Shown here piece by piece: positions 25,233-33,709 of a stretch of DNA of 64,000 nucleotides; within the stretch, counting starts at the first letter, position 1; every line of letters starts with the position of its first letter. The position numbers and the translations under genes were made by a program. Source of the stretch: Micromonospora alfalfae (GTDB lineage: Bacteria; Actinomycetota; Actinomycetes; Mycobacteriales; Micromonosporaceae); assembly GCF_022230925.1 (NCBI RefSeq), contig NZ_JAKKFH010000024.1, positions 1 to 64,000 of the forward strand. The letters run 5' to 3'. Under the pieces are notes generated by a model that was given only the letters and a program-made list of their open reading frames with translations, searched no databases and was not told the DNA's origin.

Positions 25233-25964
25233 ATGATCGGAATGGTGCTCGCGGCCGGAGCGGGACGACGGCTGCGCCCGTACACCGACACCCTGCCCAA
25301 GGCTTTGGTGCCGGTGGACGGCGAGACGACGATCCTGGACATCGCGCTGGGCAACCTCGCCGAGGTCGGGCTCACCGACATCGTGATCGTCGTCGGCTAC
25401 GCGGCGGACGCGGTCGTCTCCCGCCAGGCGGAGCTGGAGAAGAAGTACGGGGTCACGCTCACCCTGGTGCACAACGACAAGGCCGAGGAGTGGAACAACG
25501 CCTACTCGCTCTGGCTGGCCCGGGAGTACTTCGCGCGTGGGGTGCTGCTGGTCAACGGGGACACCGTGCACCCGGTGAGCATCGAGAAGACCCTGCTGGC
25601 CGAGCGCGGCCCGGGCATCCTGCTGGCCGTGGACACCCTCAAGCCGCTGGCCGAGGAGGAGATGAAGACCACCTTCGACGCCGCCGGTCAGCTCACCCGC
25701 ATCACCAAGATCATGGATCCGGGCGAGGCGTACGGGGAGTACATCGGCGCGACGCTGATCGAACCGCAGGTCGCCGACGCCCTCGCCGACGCGCTGGAGG
25801 CGACCTGGCGACGGGACCCGAACCTCTACTACGAGGACGGCTACCAGGAGTTCGCCGACCGGGGCGGGGAGGTGCGGGCGGCGCCGATCGGTGACGTCCC
25901 GTGGGTCGAGGTCGACAACCACGCCGACCTGGCCCGCGCGCGGGAGATCGCGTGCCGCTACTAG
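25233..25964 (+). CDS. NTP-transferase (phosphocholine/inositol-phosphate cytidylyltransferase-like)
   Basis: A 243-residue single-domain nucleotidyltransferase. The NTP-binding loop is AAGAGRRLRPYTDTLPKAL, with NDKAEEWNNAYSLWLA, VNGDTVHP (metal-binding Asp) and VDNHADLARA near the end. This NTP_transferase branch includes LicC-like phosphocholine and archaeal inositol-1-phosphate cytidylyltransferases, so it probably makes a CDP-activated polyol or choline. ATG 25233 follows AGGGAGGA. It overlaps the next gene by 13 bp, starting a three-gene chain with a dehydrogenase and a CDP-alcohol transferase that could use its product. Confidence 0.85.
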   Translation: MIGMVLAAGAGRRLRPYTDTLPKALVPVDGETTILDIALGNLAEVGLTDIVIVVGYAADAVVSRQAELEKKYGVTLTLVHNDKAEEWNNAYSLWLAREYFARGVLLVNGDTVHPVSIEKTLLAERGPGILLAVDTLKPLAEEEMKTTFDAAGQLTRITKIMDPGEAYGEYIGATLIEPQVADALADALEATWRRDPNLYYEDGYQEFADRGGEVRAAPIGDVPWVEVDNHADLARAREIACRY

Positions 25965-27019
25965 CTCGGAGCGTCCTCACCCCGCTGCACATCGACGTGC
26001 GACGCGGGGCGGTCGCCGACCTGGGCGCGATCCTGGCCGACGGGCGGATCTCCTCCGGGGGCGACGTCGCGGTGGTGGTCGGCCCGGGTCAGGGCGCCCA
26101 GATCGCGGAGCTGATCCGACCGTCGCTGCGCTCGGCGGACGTGTTCACCGTCTCCGGCGGGACGCTGGACGCGGCCGACGACCTGGGCGGCAAACTCCGC
26201 GCCAGGTCGTACGACGCGGTGGTCGGCATCGGTGGCGGCAAGACCATCGACGTGGCCAAGTACGCGGCGACCCGCCGAGGGCTGCCGATGGTGTCCGTGG
26301 CGACCAGCCTCGCCAACGACGGGATCGCCTCCCCGGTGGCCAGCCTGATCACCGACGGGATCAAGGGCTCCTACGGCGTCCACATCCCGATCGGGGTGAT
26401 CGTCGACCTGGACTTCGTGGAGAGCGGCCCGGACCGGCACAACAGGGCCGGCATCGGCGACGTGATCAGCAACATCAGCGCGCTGGCCGACTGGGAGCTG
26501 TCCCGACAGGTACGCGGTGAGCCGGTCGACGGACTGGCCGCCTCCCTCTCCCGGGCAGGTGCCGAGGCGGTGCTCAACCACCCGGGTGACATGAGCGACG
26601 ACGCCTTCGTGATCGTCCTCGCCGAGGCGTTGATCTCCAGTGGCCTGGCGATGGCTGTCGACGGCACCAGCCGCCCGTGCAGCGGCGGCTGCCACGAGAT
26701 CATGCACGCTGTCGACTCGCTCTTTCCGGGGACCGCCTCGCACGGCGAGCTGGCCGGGCTGGGTGCCCTGTTCTGCACCTGGCTGCGCGGAGACCTCCGC
26801 CGCTTCGGGGAGATGTCGGCCTGCCTCGCCCGGCACGGTCTGCCCCGGCTCCCCGCCGAGGTGGCGCTCACCGACGACCAGTTCATCGAGGCGGTGCAGT
26901 TCGCGCCGCGTACCCGGCCGGACCGGTACACCATCCTCGAACACCTGGCGCTGTCGCCTACCGAGACCCGGGAGCGGCTGGCAGACTACGCCGGTGCAAT
27001 CCGCGACCAGCTTGGCTGA
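25952..27019 (+). CDS. sn-glycerol-1-phosphate dehydrogenase-like (iron-containing alcohol dehydrogenase superfamily)
   Basis: A 355-residue protein from GTG 25952. GIGGGKTIDVAKYAA (about residues 92-106) binds NAD(P), and ATSLANDGIASPVASL, with Asp123, matches the SHDGIASP metal-ligand motif of archaeal G1P dehydrogenase and bacterial AraM. The other metal histidines are in GGCHEIMHAVDS and TASHGELAG. The likely reaction is dihydroxyacetone phosphate to glycerol-1-phosphate, the archaeal lipid stereoisomer, although a related polyol phosphate is possible. Overlaps on both sides show it belongs to the neighbouring cytidylyltransferase and CDP-alcohol transferase. Confidence 0.82.
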   Translation: MPLLARSVLTPLHIDVRRGAVADLGAILADGRISSGGDVAVVVGPGQGAQIAELIRPSLRSADVFTVSGGTLDAADDLGGKLRARSYDAVVGIGGGKTIDVAKYAATRRGLPMVSVATSLANDGIASPVASLITDGIKGSYGVHIPIGVIVDLDFVESGPDRHNRAGIGDVISNISALADWELSRQVRGEPVDGLAASLSRAGAEAVLNHPGDMSDDAFVIVLAEALISSGLAMAVDGTSRPCSGGCHEIMHAVDSLFPGTASHGELAGLGALFCTWLRGDLRRFGEMSACLARHGLPRLPAEVALTDDQFIEAVQFAPRTRPDRYTILEHLALSPTETRERLADYAGAIRDQLG

Positions 27020-27716
27020 CCCCCGTCCCACCGTCGCCGACTTCCACCGGGTGAACCGGGGCGGCGGCCTGTTCAGCGAGTCGATCAGCCAGTGGCTGGG
27101 GGCCGTCTTCGCGCTCGTCGCCCAGCGGCTCGGGCTGCGACCGACCGCGTTGACCATCACCAACCTGGTGCTCGGGCTGGCCACCTCGGTCACCGTGGTG
27201 GCGCTCGCCGGCCCGGTCGCCGCCGGGGACGTACCGGCCTGGGTGGTCGGCCTGCTCGCCCTGGTCGGCTGGCAGGTGGCGTACTCCCTGGACTGCGCGG
27301 ACGGGCAGCTGGCCCGGGTGACCGGCCAGGGCAGCGCTGCCGGCGCGCGCGTCGACGTGCTCTGCGACGTGGCCGCGCAGATCGCCCTGGTGGCAGCGCT
27401 GGCCGCCACCGCCGTGGCGCAGGAGCCGGGCACACCGACCTGGCTCGTGGCCACGTTCGCGGGCACCTGGATGGTCAACCTGGTGACGTCGGTGATGCAG
27501 GCCGGCCCGAACGCGGCCAGCATGGTCACCTCGACCTCGCTGCCGGTGCGCCTGGTGAAGCTGGTCCGCGACTACGGCGCTGTGGTCTTCGTGGCCGCCG
27601 TGGTGCTCGCCGTGGCCCCCGCGCTGGTCCTCTGGGTGATGGTCGCCTTCACCATCGTCAACGGCGGTTTCCTGCTGGCGAGCATCGCCTTCTCCGCCCG
27701 TGCCTCCCTGCACTGA
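26994..27716 (+). CDS. CDP-alcohol phosphatidyltransferase
   Basis: A 240-residue integral membrane enzyme with about six helices. The catalytic CDP-OH-P motif D-x2-DG-x2-AR-x8-G-x3-D-x3-D is complete at residues 100-125 (D100, D103, G104, A107-R108, G117, D121, D125). It exchanges CMP on a CDP-activated alcohol for a second alcohol, as in phospholipid head-group or archaeal di-inositol phosphate synthesis. GTG 26994 gives a 26-bp overlap with the dehydrogenase; TTG 27012 is an alternative. Ends before a strong hairpin. Confidence 0.88.
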   Translation: MQSATSLADPRPTVADFHRVNRGGGLFSESISQWLGAVFALVAQRLGLRPTALTITNLVLGLATSVTVVALAGPVAAGDVPAWVVGLLALVGWQVAYSLDCADGQLARVTGQGSAAGARVDVLCDVAAQIALVAALAATAVAQEPGTPTWLVATFAGTWMVNLVTSVMQAGPNAASMVTSTSLPVRLVKLVRDYGAVVFVAAVVLAVAPALVLWVMVAFTIVNGGFLLASIAFSARASLH

Positions 27717-27731
27717 CCCGACCAACCTGCC

Positions 27732-27757
27732 GTAGGGCGTCACACGCGACGCCCTAC
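27732..27757 (+). terminator. terminator hairpin
   Basis: GTAGGGCGTC, a 6-base loop and GACGCCCTAC, a perfect 10-bp stem followed by TCCTCCT. It lies 16 bp after the CDP-alcohol transferase stop and closes the lipid-type gene cluster. Confidence 0.85.
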
Positions 27758-27816
27758 TCCTCCTGGCTGCTGCGCTGGTGCTGGGCGTGGGTTCGTCGAC
27801 TGTGTCTCGTTCGAGA

Positions 27817-27834
27817 GCCGGAGTGACCTCCGGC
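27817..27834. other. short hairpin upstream of nsrR
   Basis: GCCGGAG-TGAC-CTCCGGC, a perfect 7-bp stem with a 4-base loop, just before the NsrR operator. It could be a second terminator insulating nsrR from upstream reading, or be incidental. Confidence 0.35.
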
Positions 27835-27837
27835 ATA

Positions 27838-27862
27838 AAACAGGACTCCGGGACTCCTCTTT
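27838..27862 (+). promoter_or_regulatory. NsrR-type operator over the nsrR-hmp promoter
   Basis: AAACAGGACTCC, one base (G), GGACTCCTCTTT: arms of 12 bp around a single central base, complementary at 10 of 12 positions. Streptomyces NsrR sites have an inverted repeat with this 11-1-11 layout. A -10-like TACATA (27862-27867) overlaps its right end, so binding would block transcription. The GTG start lies about 11 bp further on, suggesting a leaderless or very short leader. Confidence 0.65.
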
Positions 27863-27877
27863 ACATAGGGTCCTTCT

Positions 27878-28306
27878 GTGCGCCTCAACCGCTCCACTGA
27901 CATCAGCCTTCGCATCCTCATGCTGGGTGCGACACGCAACGGACTGCTCACCATCGACGAACTGGCCGATTGTCTGGCGGTGCCACGGCACCATCTCGCC
28001 AAGGTCGTGCAACGGCTGCAGCACCTGGGCCTGCTGGAAACCGTGCGGGGTCGTAGCGGTGGGGTCCGCCTCGCCGCCGCCGCCAGCTCGGCATCGATAG
28101 GCGGCCTAGTCCGGGACCTGGAGGGCGAGAGTGAGGTTGTCGACTGCGACGGCGACCCGGCCTGCCCATTGAGCCGCGGCTGCCTGCTTCGGGGTGCCCT
28201 GAGCCGCGCACAAGAGGCGTTCTATGCCGCCCTCGACCCGATCACGGTCGGCGACCTCGCCGCACCGCCGGCCCGGCAGATGCTGCTGAGCCTCGGCCGC
28301 GCCTGA
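27878..28306 (+). CDS. nsrR: Rrf2-family nitric-oxide-sensing repressor NsrR
   Basis: A 142-residue Rrf2 protein: N-terminal winged helix (TIDELADCLAVPRHHLAKVVQRL, GRSGGVRLA) and a cluster-binding loop with Cys90, Cys96 and Cys102 spaced C-x5-C-x5-C, the same spacing as Streptomyces NsrR. Its [4Fe-4S] or [2Fe-2S] cluster reacts with NO and releases DNA. The neighbouring flavohaemoglobin gene is the classic NsrR target, and the inverted repeat at 27838-27862 is the likely site for autoregulation and control of hmp. Confidence 0.93.
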   Translation: MRLNRSTDISLRILMLGATRNGLLTIDELADCLAVPRHHLAKVVQRLQHLGLLETVRGRSGGVRLAAAASSASIGGLVRDLEGESEVVDCDGDPACPLSRGCLLRGALSRAQEAFYAALDPITVGDLAAPPARQMLLSLGRA

Positions 28307-28344
28307 TCGTCACACCGATCCCTTCATCGGAGGAACACGGAACA

Positions 28345-29559
28345 ATGCTCTCCGCAACCAGCGTCCCGGTCATCGAGGCGACTCTTCCCGTCGTCGGCCA
28401 ACACATCGACACCATCTCCGGCGTCTTCTACGACACGATGCTCGGCGAGAACCCCGATCTGCTCAATCTGTTCAGCCGTAGCGCACAGGCGACTGGCGAG
28501 CAGAAGAGCGCCCTGGCGGGCGCTGTCGCCACCTTCGCCGCTCACCTGGTCGGCGTCGGCCCGGATGCCTCGGTCTTCGAGCACATGACGGAGCGCATCG
28601 CACAGCGGCACTGCGCACTGGGTATCCGACCGGAGCAGTACACGATGGTCGGGAGATACCTCATGGGAGCGGTGGGGACCGTTCTCGGCGATGCGGTGAC
28701 TCCGGAGGTCGCCGCCGCGTGGGACGAGGTGTACTGGCTGTTCGCCTCCCGGCTGATCGGACGCGAGGCACGCCTCTACGCCGAGGCCGGTGTGCACGGC
28801 AACGACCCGTGGCGTGAGTACGTCGTGGCGAACAAGATCACTGAGGCGCGCGACACCGTGTCCTTCATCTTGACCCCGACCGCCGGGGGCACCGTGCCCG
28901 ACTTCCTGCCCGGTCAGTACGTCACAGTCGCCGCGGACCTTCCCGACGGCACACGACAGCTGCGGCAGTACTCCCTGTCACAGGCCGCCCCCGGTCGTAC
29001 GCTGCGGATCACGGTGCGCCGGGTGCGCGGGATCGGCGGAGCTCCGGACGGCGTCGTCTCCGGCTTCCTGCACGACCACGTCGGCATCGGCGACCACCTG
29101 CGCCTGAGTTCGCCGTACGGCGAACTGACGCTGCGCGACAGCGACGCGCCGCTGGTGCTGGTGAGCGCGGGCGTCGGTATCACTCCGATGGCCGCGATCC
29201 TGGACCACGTGGCGCGCACCCAGCCAGCCCGCGACGTCACGGCAGTACACGCCGACCGCAGTGTCGAGCGGCACCCGCTGCGCGCCGACATGTACACCAA
29301 CGGCTCGCGCCTGCGGTCCTTCCGAAACCTCGTCTGGTACGAGGAGCCGGCAGACGTCCCCGGTGCCAACGTCGGCTTCGTCGACATCGACGCCATCCCG
29401 CTCCATCCAGATTCGGTGGTCTACCTCTGCGGCCCGGTTCCGTTCATGCAGCTGGTCCGCGCCGGTCTGCACCGCCGTGGACTGCCCGACGAGCGGATCC
29501 GCTACGAGGTCTTCGGATCCGAGCAGTGGCGCCCCGCCCCGGCGGCCGTCCCGGCCTGA
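28345..29559 (+). CDS. hmp: flavohaemoglobin, nitric oxide dioxygenase
   Basis: A 404-residue three-domain protein: globin (1-140) with Tyr29 (B10), Gln53 (E7) and proximal His89 in AQRHCALGI, a FAD-binding domain with RQYSLSQA, and an NAD-binding domain with GVGITPMAAIL and a C-terminal YLCGPVPFM then YEVFGSEQW. It converts NO plus O2 to nitrate with NADH. It follows nsrR by 38 bp behind CGGAGGAA, and should be induced by NO through NsrR. Length is normal for Hmp. Confidence 0.96.
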   Translation: MLSATSVPVIEATLPVVGQHIDTISGVFYDTMLGENPDLLNLFSRSAQATGEQKSALAGAVATFAAHLVGVGPDASVFEHMTERIAQRHCALGIRPEQYTMVGRYLMGAVGTVLGDAVTPEVAAAWDEVYWLFASRLIGREARLYAEAGVHGNDPWREYVVANKITEARDTVSFILTPTAGGTVPDFLPGQYVTVAADLPDGTRQLRQYSLSQAAPGRTLRITVRRVRGIGGAPDGVVSGFLHDHVGIGDHLRLSSPYGELTLRDSDAPLVLVSAGVGITPMAAILDHVARTQPARDVTAVHADRSVERHPLRADMYTNGSRLRSFRNLVWYEEPADVPGANVGFVDIDAIPLHPDSVVYLCGPVPFMQLVRAGLHRRGLPDERIRYEVFGSEQWRPAPAAVPA

Positions 29560-29649
29560 TCGGGCCGCCGGGAACTCGTCGAGGCGACCCCGCCCGATCT
29601 GACCGCCGAACTGGTCCGTCGAGCTCGCCAGCGGGCGGGCTCGACGGGT

Positions 29650-29666
29650 GTCCGGGCCGCCCGGAC
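29650..29666. terminator. possible terminator hairpin between convergent hmp and GT4 genes
   Basis: GTCCGGG-CCG-CCCGGAC, a perfect 7-bp stem with a 3-base loop, 14 bp from the end of the minus-strand glycosyltransferase gene and 91 bp from the hmp stop. Confidence 0.45.
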
Positions 29667-29679
29667 CGGCGCGGGTGGA

Positions 29680-30948
29680 TCAGGTGCGGGTGGGGGTGTG
29701 GGTCAGGCCCGTGTAGATGTCGAGAAGCTTCTTGGTGACCACGTCCGGGTGAAAGATCCGCTCGTAGCGGGCGCGGGCGGCCAGGGTGAGCTCGGACGCG
29801 CCGGCCCGGGCCACCGGCAGGGCTGCCGCCAGCGCGGCCGGCTCCGGAGCCACCACCCAGCCGGCCTCGCCGAGGCCGATCCCGGCCGGCAGGACCGGCC
29901 CGCCGCCCCCGGCGACGGCCGAGGCGACGGCGGCCGGGCCGGTGCCGGCGGGCTCGTGCGGGGCGTCGGCCCCGACCAGGTACGGAATGCCGCCCAGCGC
30001 CGTACCGAGTACCGGTCGGCCGCTCGCCAACGCCTCGATGATCACGGTGGGCAGCACGTCGTGCCACATCGCGGCGGCGATGACCACAGCGCTCGCCTCG
30101 ACCGCTGCCCGCACGCCGGCCCGGTCGAGCTGACCGAGATAGACCACGTCAGGTCGCTCGGCGGCGGCTGCCTCCACCAGGTGGCGCAGCTCGCCGTCAC
30201 CGGCCACCCGCAGCGTGCCCAGCGAACCCACCGGGTGCCGGCGCCAGGCGTCCAGCAGCAGGTCGACGCCCTTCTCCGGGGAGAGCCGGGCCATGTAGAG
30301 GAACCCGTCACCGAGCGGCGCCGGCCGACCCGGGTCGGGTACGGAGTTCGGCTTCACCACGATGCGTTCGTCCGGAATGCCGTATTCGCGGAGGTGATCG
30401 GCGATCGCCGAGGTGAGCGCGATGTACCGGTCCACCGAGCGCCAGGTGCCCCGGTGCACGGCAAGGGTGGTCGCCATCAGCGCGCTCTGCACCGCCGAGT
30501 CGCGGTAGCAGCGGTGCTTGATCGCCGGCACACCCAACGCCCGGCCCTTGCAGTCCTGACAGATCACGCCGTCACGGAAGTAGATCCCCGACGAGCAGAC
30601 CTGCCGGTAGTTGTGCACCGTCTGCACCACCGGCACGCCGTGCCGGTGCGCGGTCCGCACCACCCAGGGCGAAATCAGGGGGTACGGGTTGTGCAGGTGC
30701 AGAACGTCCGGTCGGTGCTCGGTGAGCAGTCGGCTCAGGTCATGTTGGGCGCGCGGCGCCCAGATCGGCGAGATCGGCAGCAGCGCCTTCGCCGCCGTCG
30801 ACATCGACGGGATCTCGTCCGAACTGCGAATGAAGGGCAGCACCTCGACGCCAGCGGCGGTGAGCTGGGCGATCTCCGAGTCGACGATCGTGTTCTCACC
30901 GGAAGGCTGGGCTTCCCGGTACCGGTTGTGTGCCACCACGATTCTCAC
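29680..30948 (-). CDS. glycosyltransferase family 4 (GT-B)
   Basis: A 422-residue GT-B enzyme. The N-terminal domain has HNPYPLISPW and VQTVHNYRQVC, then a cysteine-rich insert (CSSGIYFRDGVICQDCKG...HRCYRDS), which recurs in actinobacterial exopolysaccharide GT4 enzymes. The C-terminal donor domain has YMARLSPEKGVDLLLDAW, VAGDGELR and PTVIIEALASGRPVLGT with the E-x7-E type glutamate. It transfers a sugar from a nucleotide donor, probably in surface glycan synthesis; the polyprenyl-P sugar transferase at 32098 is a plausible partner although on the other strand. Confidence 0.9.
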   Translation of the reverse strand: MRIVVAHNRYREAQPSGENTIVDSEIAQLTAAGVEVLPFIRSSDEIPSMSTAAKALLPISPIWAPRAQHDLSRLLTEHRPDVLHLHNPYPLISPWVVRTAHRHGVPVVQTVHNYRQVCSSGIYFRDGVICQDCKGRALGVPAIKHRCYRDSAVQSALMATTLAVHRGTWRSVDRYIALTSAIADHLREYGIPDERIVVKPNSVPDPGRPAPLGDGFLYMARLSPEKGVDLLLDAWRRHPVGSLGTLRVAGDGELRHLVEAAAAERPDVVYLGQLDRAGVRAAVEASAVVIAAAMWHDVLPTVIIEALASGRPVLGTALGGIPYLVGADAPHEPAGTGPAAVASAVAGGGGPVLPAGIGLGEAGWVVAPEPAALAAALPVARAGASELTLAARARYERIFHPDVVTKKLLDIYTGLTHTPTRT

Positions 30949-30972
30949 GGGAAAGAAGGCTACCGTTGTGTC

Positions 30973-31833
30973 GTGCCCGAACTACCGGAGGTTGAGGCGC
31001 TCGCGGGTTACCTGCGTCAGCGCGCGGTGGGGCGGCGCGTCGATCGGCTGGAGATCGCCGCGATCAGCGCCCTGAAGACGTACGAGCCGGCACCGACCGA
31101 GGTCGCCGGCCGGGCGGTGGTCGACGCCAGTCGGCACGGAAAGTTCCTCGACGTCCTCTTCGAGGGCGGCCTGCACCTTGTGGTGCATTTGGCGCGAGCA
31201 GGCTGGCTGCACTACCGGGAGGCGTTCCCCGCCACCACCCCGCTGCGTCCGGGCAAGGGTCCGATCGCGGTGCGGGTACGCCTGGATGACGGTTCCGGCT
31301 TCGACCTCACCGAGGCCGGCACCCAGAAGAAGCTTGCCGCATATCTGGTCACCGACCTCGCGACGGTCCCCGGGGTGGCAAAGCTGGGCCCGGACGCGCT
31401 CGCCGCGGACCTGCCCCTCTTCGCCGAGCGGCTGCGGAGCAGGCGGGGGCAGGTCAAGGGGGTGCTGACCGACCAGTCGGTGCTGTCCGGGGTGGGCAAC
31501 GCGTACTCCGACGAGATCCTGCACGCCGCGAAGCTGTCCCCGTTCGCGATCACCGATCGGCTCACCGACGCCCAGATCGCCACTCTGCACGCCGCCACCC
31601 GGCAGGTCCTCGGCGACGCGGTCGAGCGCTCCCTCGGGCAGCGGGCCGCAGAGCTGAAGGGCGAGAAACGCTCCGGGCTGAAGGTGCACGCGCGCACCGG
31701 CCTGCCCTGCCCGCTGTGCGGGGACACAGTGCGCGAGGTGTCGTTCGCCGATTCCAGCCTCCAGTACTGCCCCACCTGCCAGACCGGCGGCAAGCCGCTC
31801 GCTGACCGTCGGTTGTCTCGCCTCGTACGGTGA
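30973..31833 (+). CDS. Fpg/Nei-family DNA-formamidopyrimidine glycosylase
   Basis: A 286-residue base-excision repair enzyme. The N terminus PELPEVEAL gives the catalytic Pro2 and Glu3 after the initiator (GTG 30973), and Lys57 in RHGKFLD is the conserved beta-lobe lysine. A helix-two-turn-helix (VLSGVGNAYSDEIL) and a C-terminal zinc finger (CPLCGDT...YCPTCQTGG) complete the fold. It removes oxidised bases and nicks the abasic site. The family has several actinobacterial paralogues, so Fpg versus Nei specificity is left open. It is divergent from the GT4 gene with 24 bp between starts. Confidence 0.93.
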   Translation: MPELPEVEALAGYLRQRAVGRRVDRLEIAAISALKTYEPAPTEVAGRAVVDASRHGKFLDVLFEGGLHLVVHLARAGWLHYREAFPATTPLRPGKGPIAVRVRLDDGSGFDLTEAGTQKKLAAYLVTDLATVPGVAKLGPDALAADLPLFAERLRSRRGQVKGVLTDQSVLSGVGNAYSDEILHAAKLSPFAITDRLTDAQIATLHAATRQVLGDAVERSLGQRAAELKGEKRSGLKVHARTGLPCPLCGDTVREVSFADSSLQYCPTCQTGGKPLADRRLSRLVR

Positions 31834-32097
31834 GTAATTGCACTTCAGGCCTACGGAGCGGAATCGCCCTCCCTGAGCGGAAGCTCCGGTCCGCCCTTCT
31901 CGCCACGCGCGCATCCATCGGTATAGTGGCCCGGTCCCCGGCTTCTGAAATGGTGCGGAGCCGGCCAGATCCCGCCAGCACCGTCGGTCGCCAATCTCCT
32001 TCGGGGCGACGACCGGTCGGGGCCCGCGTGGGAGACTGGGACGGTGGGCGACCCGGGCCTTCACGCCGAGTGAGCGGCCCGTGTCATGCGGGAGGAC

Positions 32098-33669
32098 ATG
32101 GGTGAGGTGACGGCAAGCCTCCAGCGCCCGGTAACCAACGAAGGCCGGAGCAGACTCGTGCGGCACGTCGACAGCTTCGAGATCCAGCCGCCGACGCCGC
32201 CGTCCCACAACGGCGTTCCTCGGTCGGCGTGGACGAGGGCGCGACGCCGTGTCTCCCGCTGGCACCGCCCCTACATCGCGATCCTGCTGCTGCTCGACTT
32301 CGGCGCGGCGGCGTTCGCCAGCTGGATCGCGATCCAGCTCTTCGACCAGGCTGCCTCCGGTTTCTCCGGCACCCAGCAGGACCCGACCTGGTTCCACACC
32401 GTCTCCTACCTGCTGCTTCCGCTCGGCTGGGTGGTGATCCTCTGGAGCAACCGGGCCTACGACCGGCGCTACCTGGGGCTCGGCCCGGACGAGTTCAAGC
32501 GGGTGATCCGGGCATCGGTGACGGTGGCCGCGAGCGTCTCCTTCCTCGCCTTCTCCACAGTCACCCAGCTCTCCCGTTTCACAGTGGGCACGGCACTGGT
32601 CGGCGCGACGCTGTTGATCCTCTGGGGCCGTTTCGTGGCCCGCTGGGCGCTGCACTACATCCGGCGGCGGGCCGGCCAGGCCGCTCACCGGATGGTGCTG
32701 GTCGGCACCCTGCCCGAGTGCCTGGAGGTCTACGCGGCGGTCACCCGCAGCCCGGCCGCCGGGCTGATGCCCGTCGCCATCCACATCACCGACGGGTACG
32801 CGGCGGCCCGAGGCATGCCGACCCCGGTTCCGGTGTACGCCGGACGCGACGTCCTGGCCCTGGTCCGTGAGGTCGGTGGGGACACCATCGCCGTCTGCGG
32901 GTCGGCCAGCGCGGAGCCGGGCGAGTTGCGCCGGCTGGCCTGGCAGCTGGAGGGTTCCGGCGTCGACCTGGTTGTTGCCCCGCAGCTCACCGACATCGCC
33001 GGCCCCCGGGTGCACATCCGGCCGATCGAGGGTCTGCCGCTGCTGCACGTCGAGGAGCCGACCCTCTCCGGGCCGGCGCTGCTGGCCAAGAACCTGATGG
33101 ACCGGGTCGCCGCCGGTCTCGGCCTGCTGCTGCTGATTCCGCTCTTCCTGGCCATCGCCGTGGCAATCCGGATCTCCGACCCCGGCCCGGTCTTCTTCCG
33201 CCAGCCCCGGGTGGGGCACGAGGGGCGCACGTTCCGGGTGTGGAAGTTCCGGACCATGTACGTCAACGCCGAGGACCGGCTGGCCAGCCTTGTCGATCGG
33301 AACGAGACCGACGGCATGCTGTTCAAGATGAAGGAGGACCCTCGGGTCTTCCCGGTCGGTCGCTTCCTGCGGGCCACGTCGCTGGACGAGCTACCGCAGC
33401 TGATCAACGTGCTGTGGGGCGAGATGTCGCTGGTCGGGCCCCGCCCGCTACCGGCCGACGACGGTGACTTCCTGGGTGACGTGCGGCGTCGACTGCTGGT
33501 CCGCCCCGGCATGACCGGGCTGTGGCAGGTCTCCGGCCGCTCCGACCTGTCCTGGGACGAGTCGGTCCGACTGGACCTCTACTACGTCGACAACTGGTCG
33601 CTCGCGTACGACCTGAGCATCCTGTGGCGCACCGTCGGGGTGGTGCTCGCCCGCAAGGGCGCGTACTAG
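32098..33669 (+). CDS. exopolysaccharide polyprenyl-phosphate glycosyl-1-phosphate transferase (WbaP/CpsE-like)
   Basis: A 523-residue membrane protein. Four N-terminal helices (about 55-165) and a CoA-binding-like domain precede the C-terminal sugar transferase domain from about residue 340. That domain has DPGPVFFRQPRVG, FRVWKFRTM, the catalytic-loop SLDELPQLINVLWGEM, SLVGPRPLP and RPGMTGLWQVSGR. It transfers a sugar-1-phosphate from a nucleotide sugar to undecaprenyl phosphate, starting a surface polysaccharide repeat unit. The ATG at 32098 is preceded by GGGAGG at only three bases; ATG 32086 and GTG 32107 are alternatives. A TATAGT-like -10 lies in the 264-bp upstream gap. Confidence 0.92.
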   Translation: MGEVTASLQRPVTNEGRSRLVRHVDSFEIQPPTPPSHNGVPRSAWTRARRRVSRWHRPYIAILLLLDFGAAAFASWIAIQLFDQAASGFSGTQQDPTWFHTVSYLLLPLGWVVILWSNRAYDRRYLGLGPDEFKRVIRASVTVAASVSFLAFSTVTQLSRFTVGTALVGATLLILWGRFVARWALHYIRRRAGQAAHRMVLVGTLPECLEVYAAVTRSPAAGLMPVAIHITDGYAAARGMPTPVPVYAGRDVLALVREVGGDTIAVCGSASAEPGELRRLAWQLEGSGVDLVVAPQLTDIAGPRVHIRPIEGLPLLHVEEPTLSGPALLAKNLMDRVAAGLGLLLLIPLFLAIAVAIRISDPGPVFFRQPRVGHEGRTFRVWKFRTMYVNAEDRLASLVDRNETDGMLFKMKEDPRVFPVGRFLRATSLDELPQLINVLWGEMSLVGPRPLPADDGDFLGDVRRRLLVRPGMTGLWQVSGRSDLSWDESVRLDLYYVDNWSLAYDLSILWRTVGVVLARKGAY

Positions 33670-33709
33670 AGGGGTTGGCGCGCCGGCTCGCAGGGGCGAG
33701 GATCGCTGC

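Noticed and set aside
31834..32085. Possible cyclic-di-GMP or other riboswitch before the sugar transferase
   Set aside because: Short hairpins exist (GGTCGCC...GGGCGACGACC), but no conserved riboswitch core could be recognised.
30982..33219. 745-codon minus-strand ORF
   Set aside because: It is antisense to the Fpg/Nei and sugar-transferase genes, is His/Gly/Arg-rich, and arises because GC3-biased genes leave the opposite strand open.
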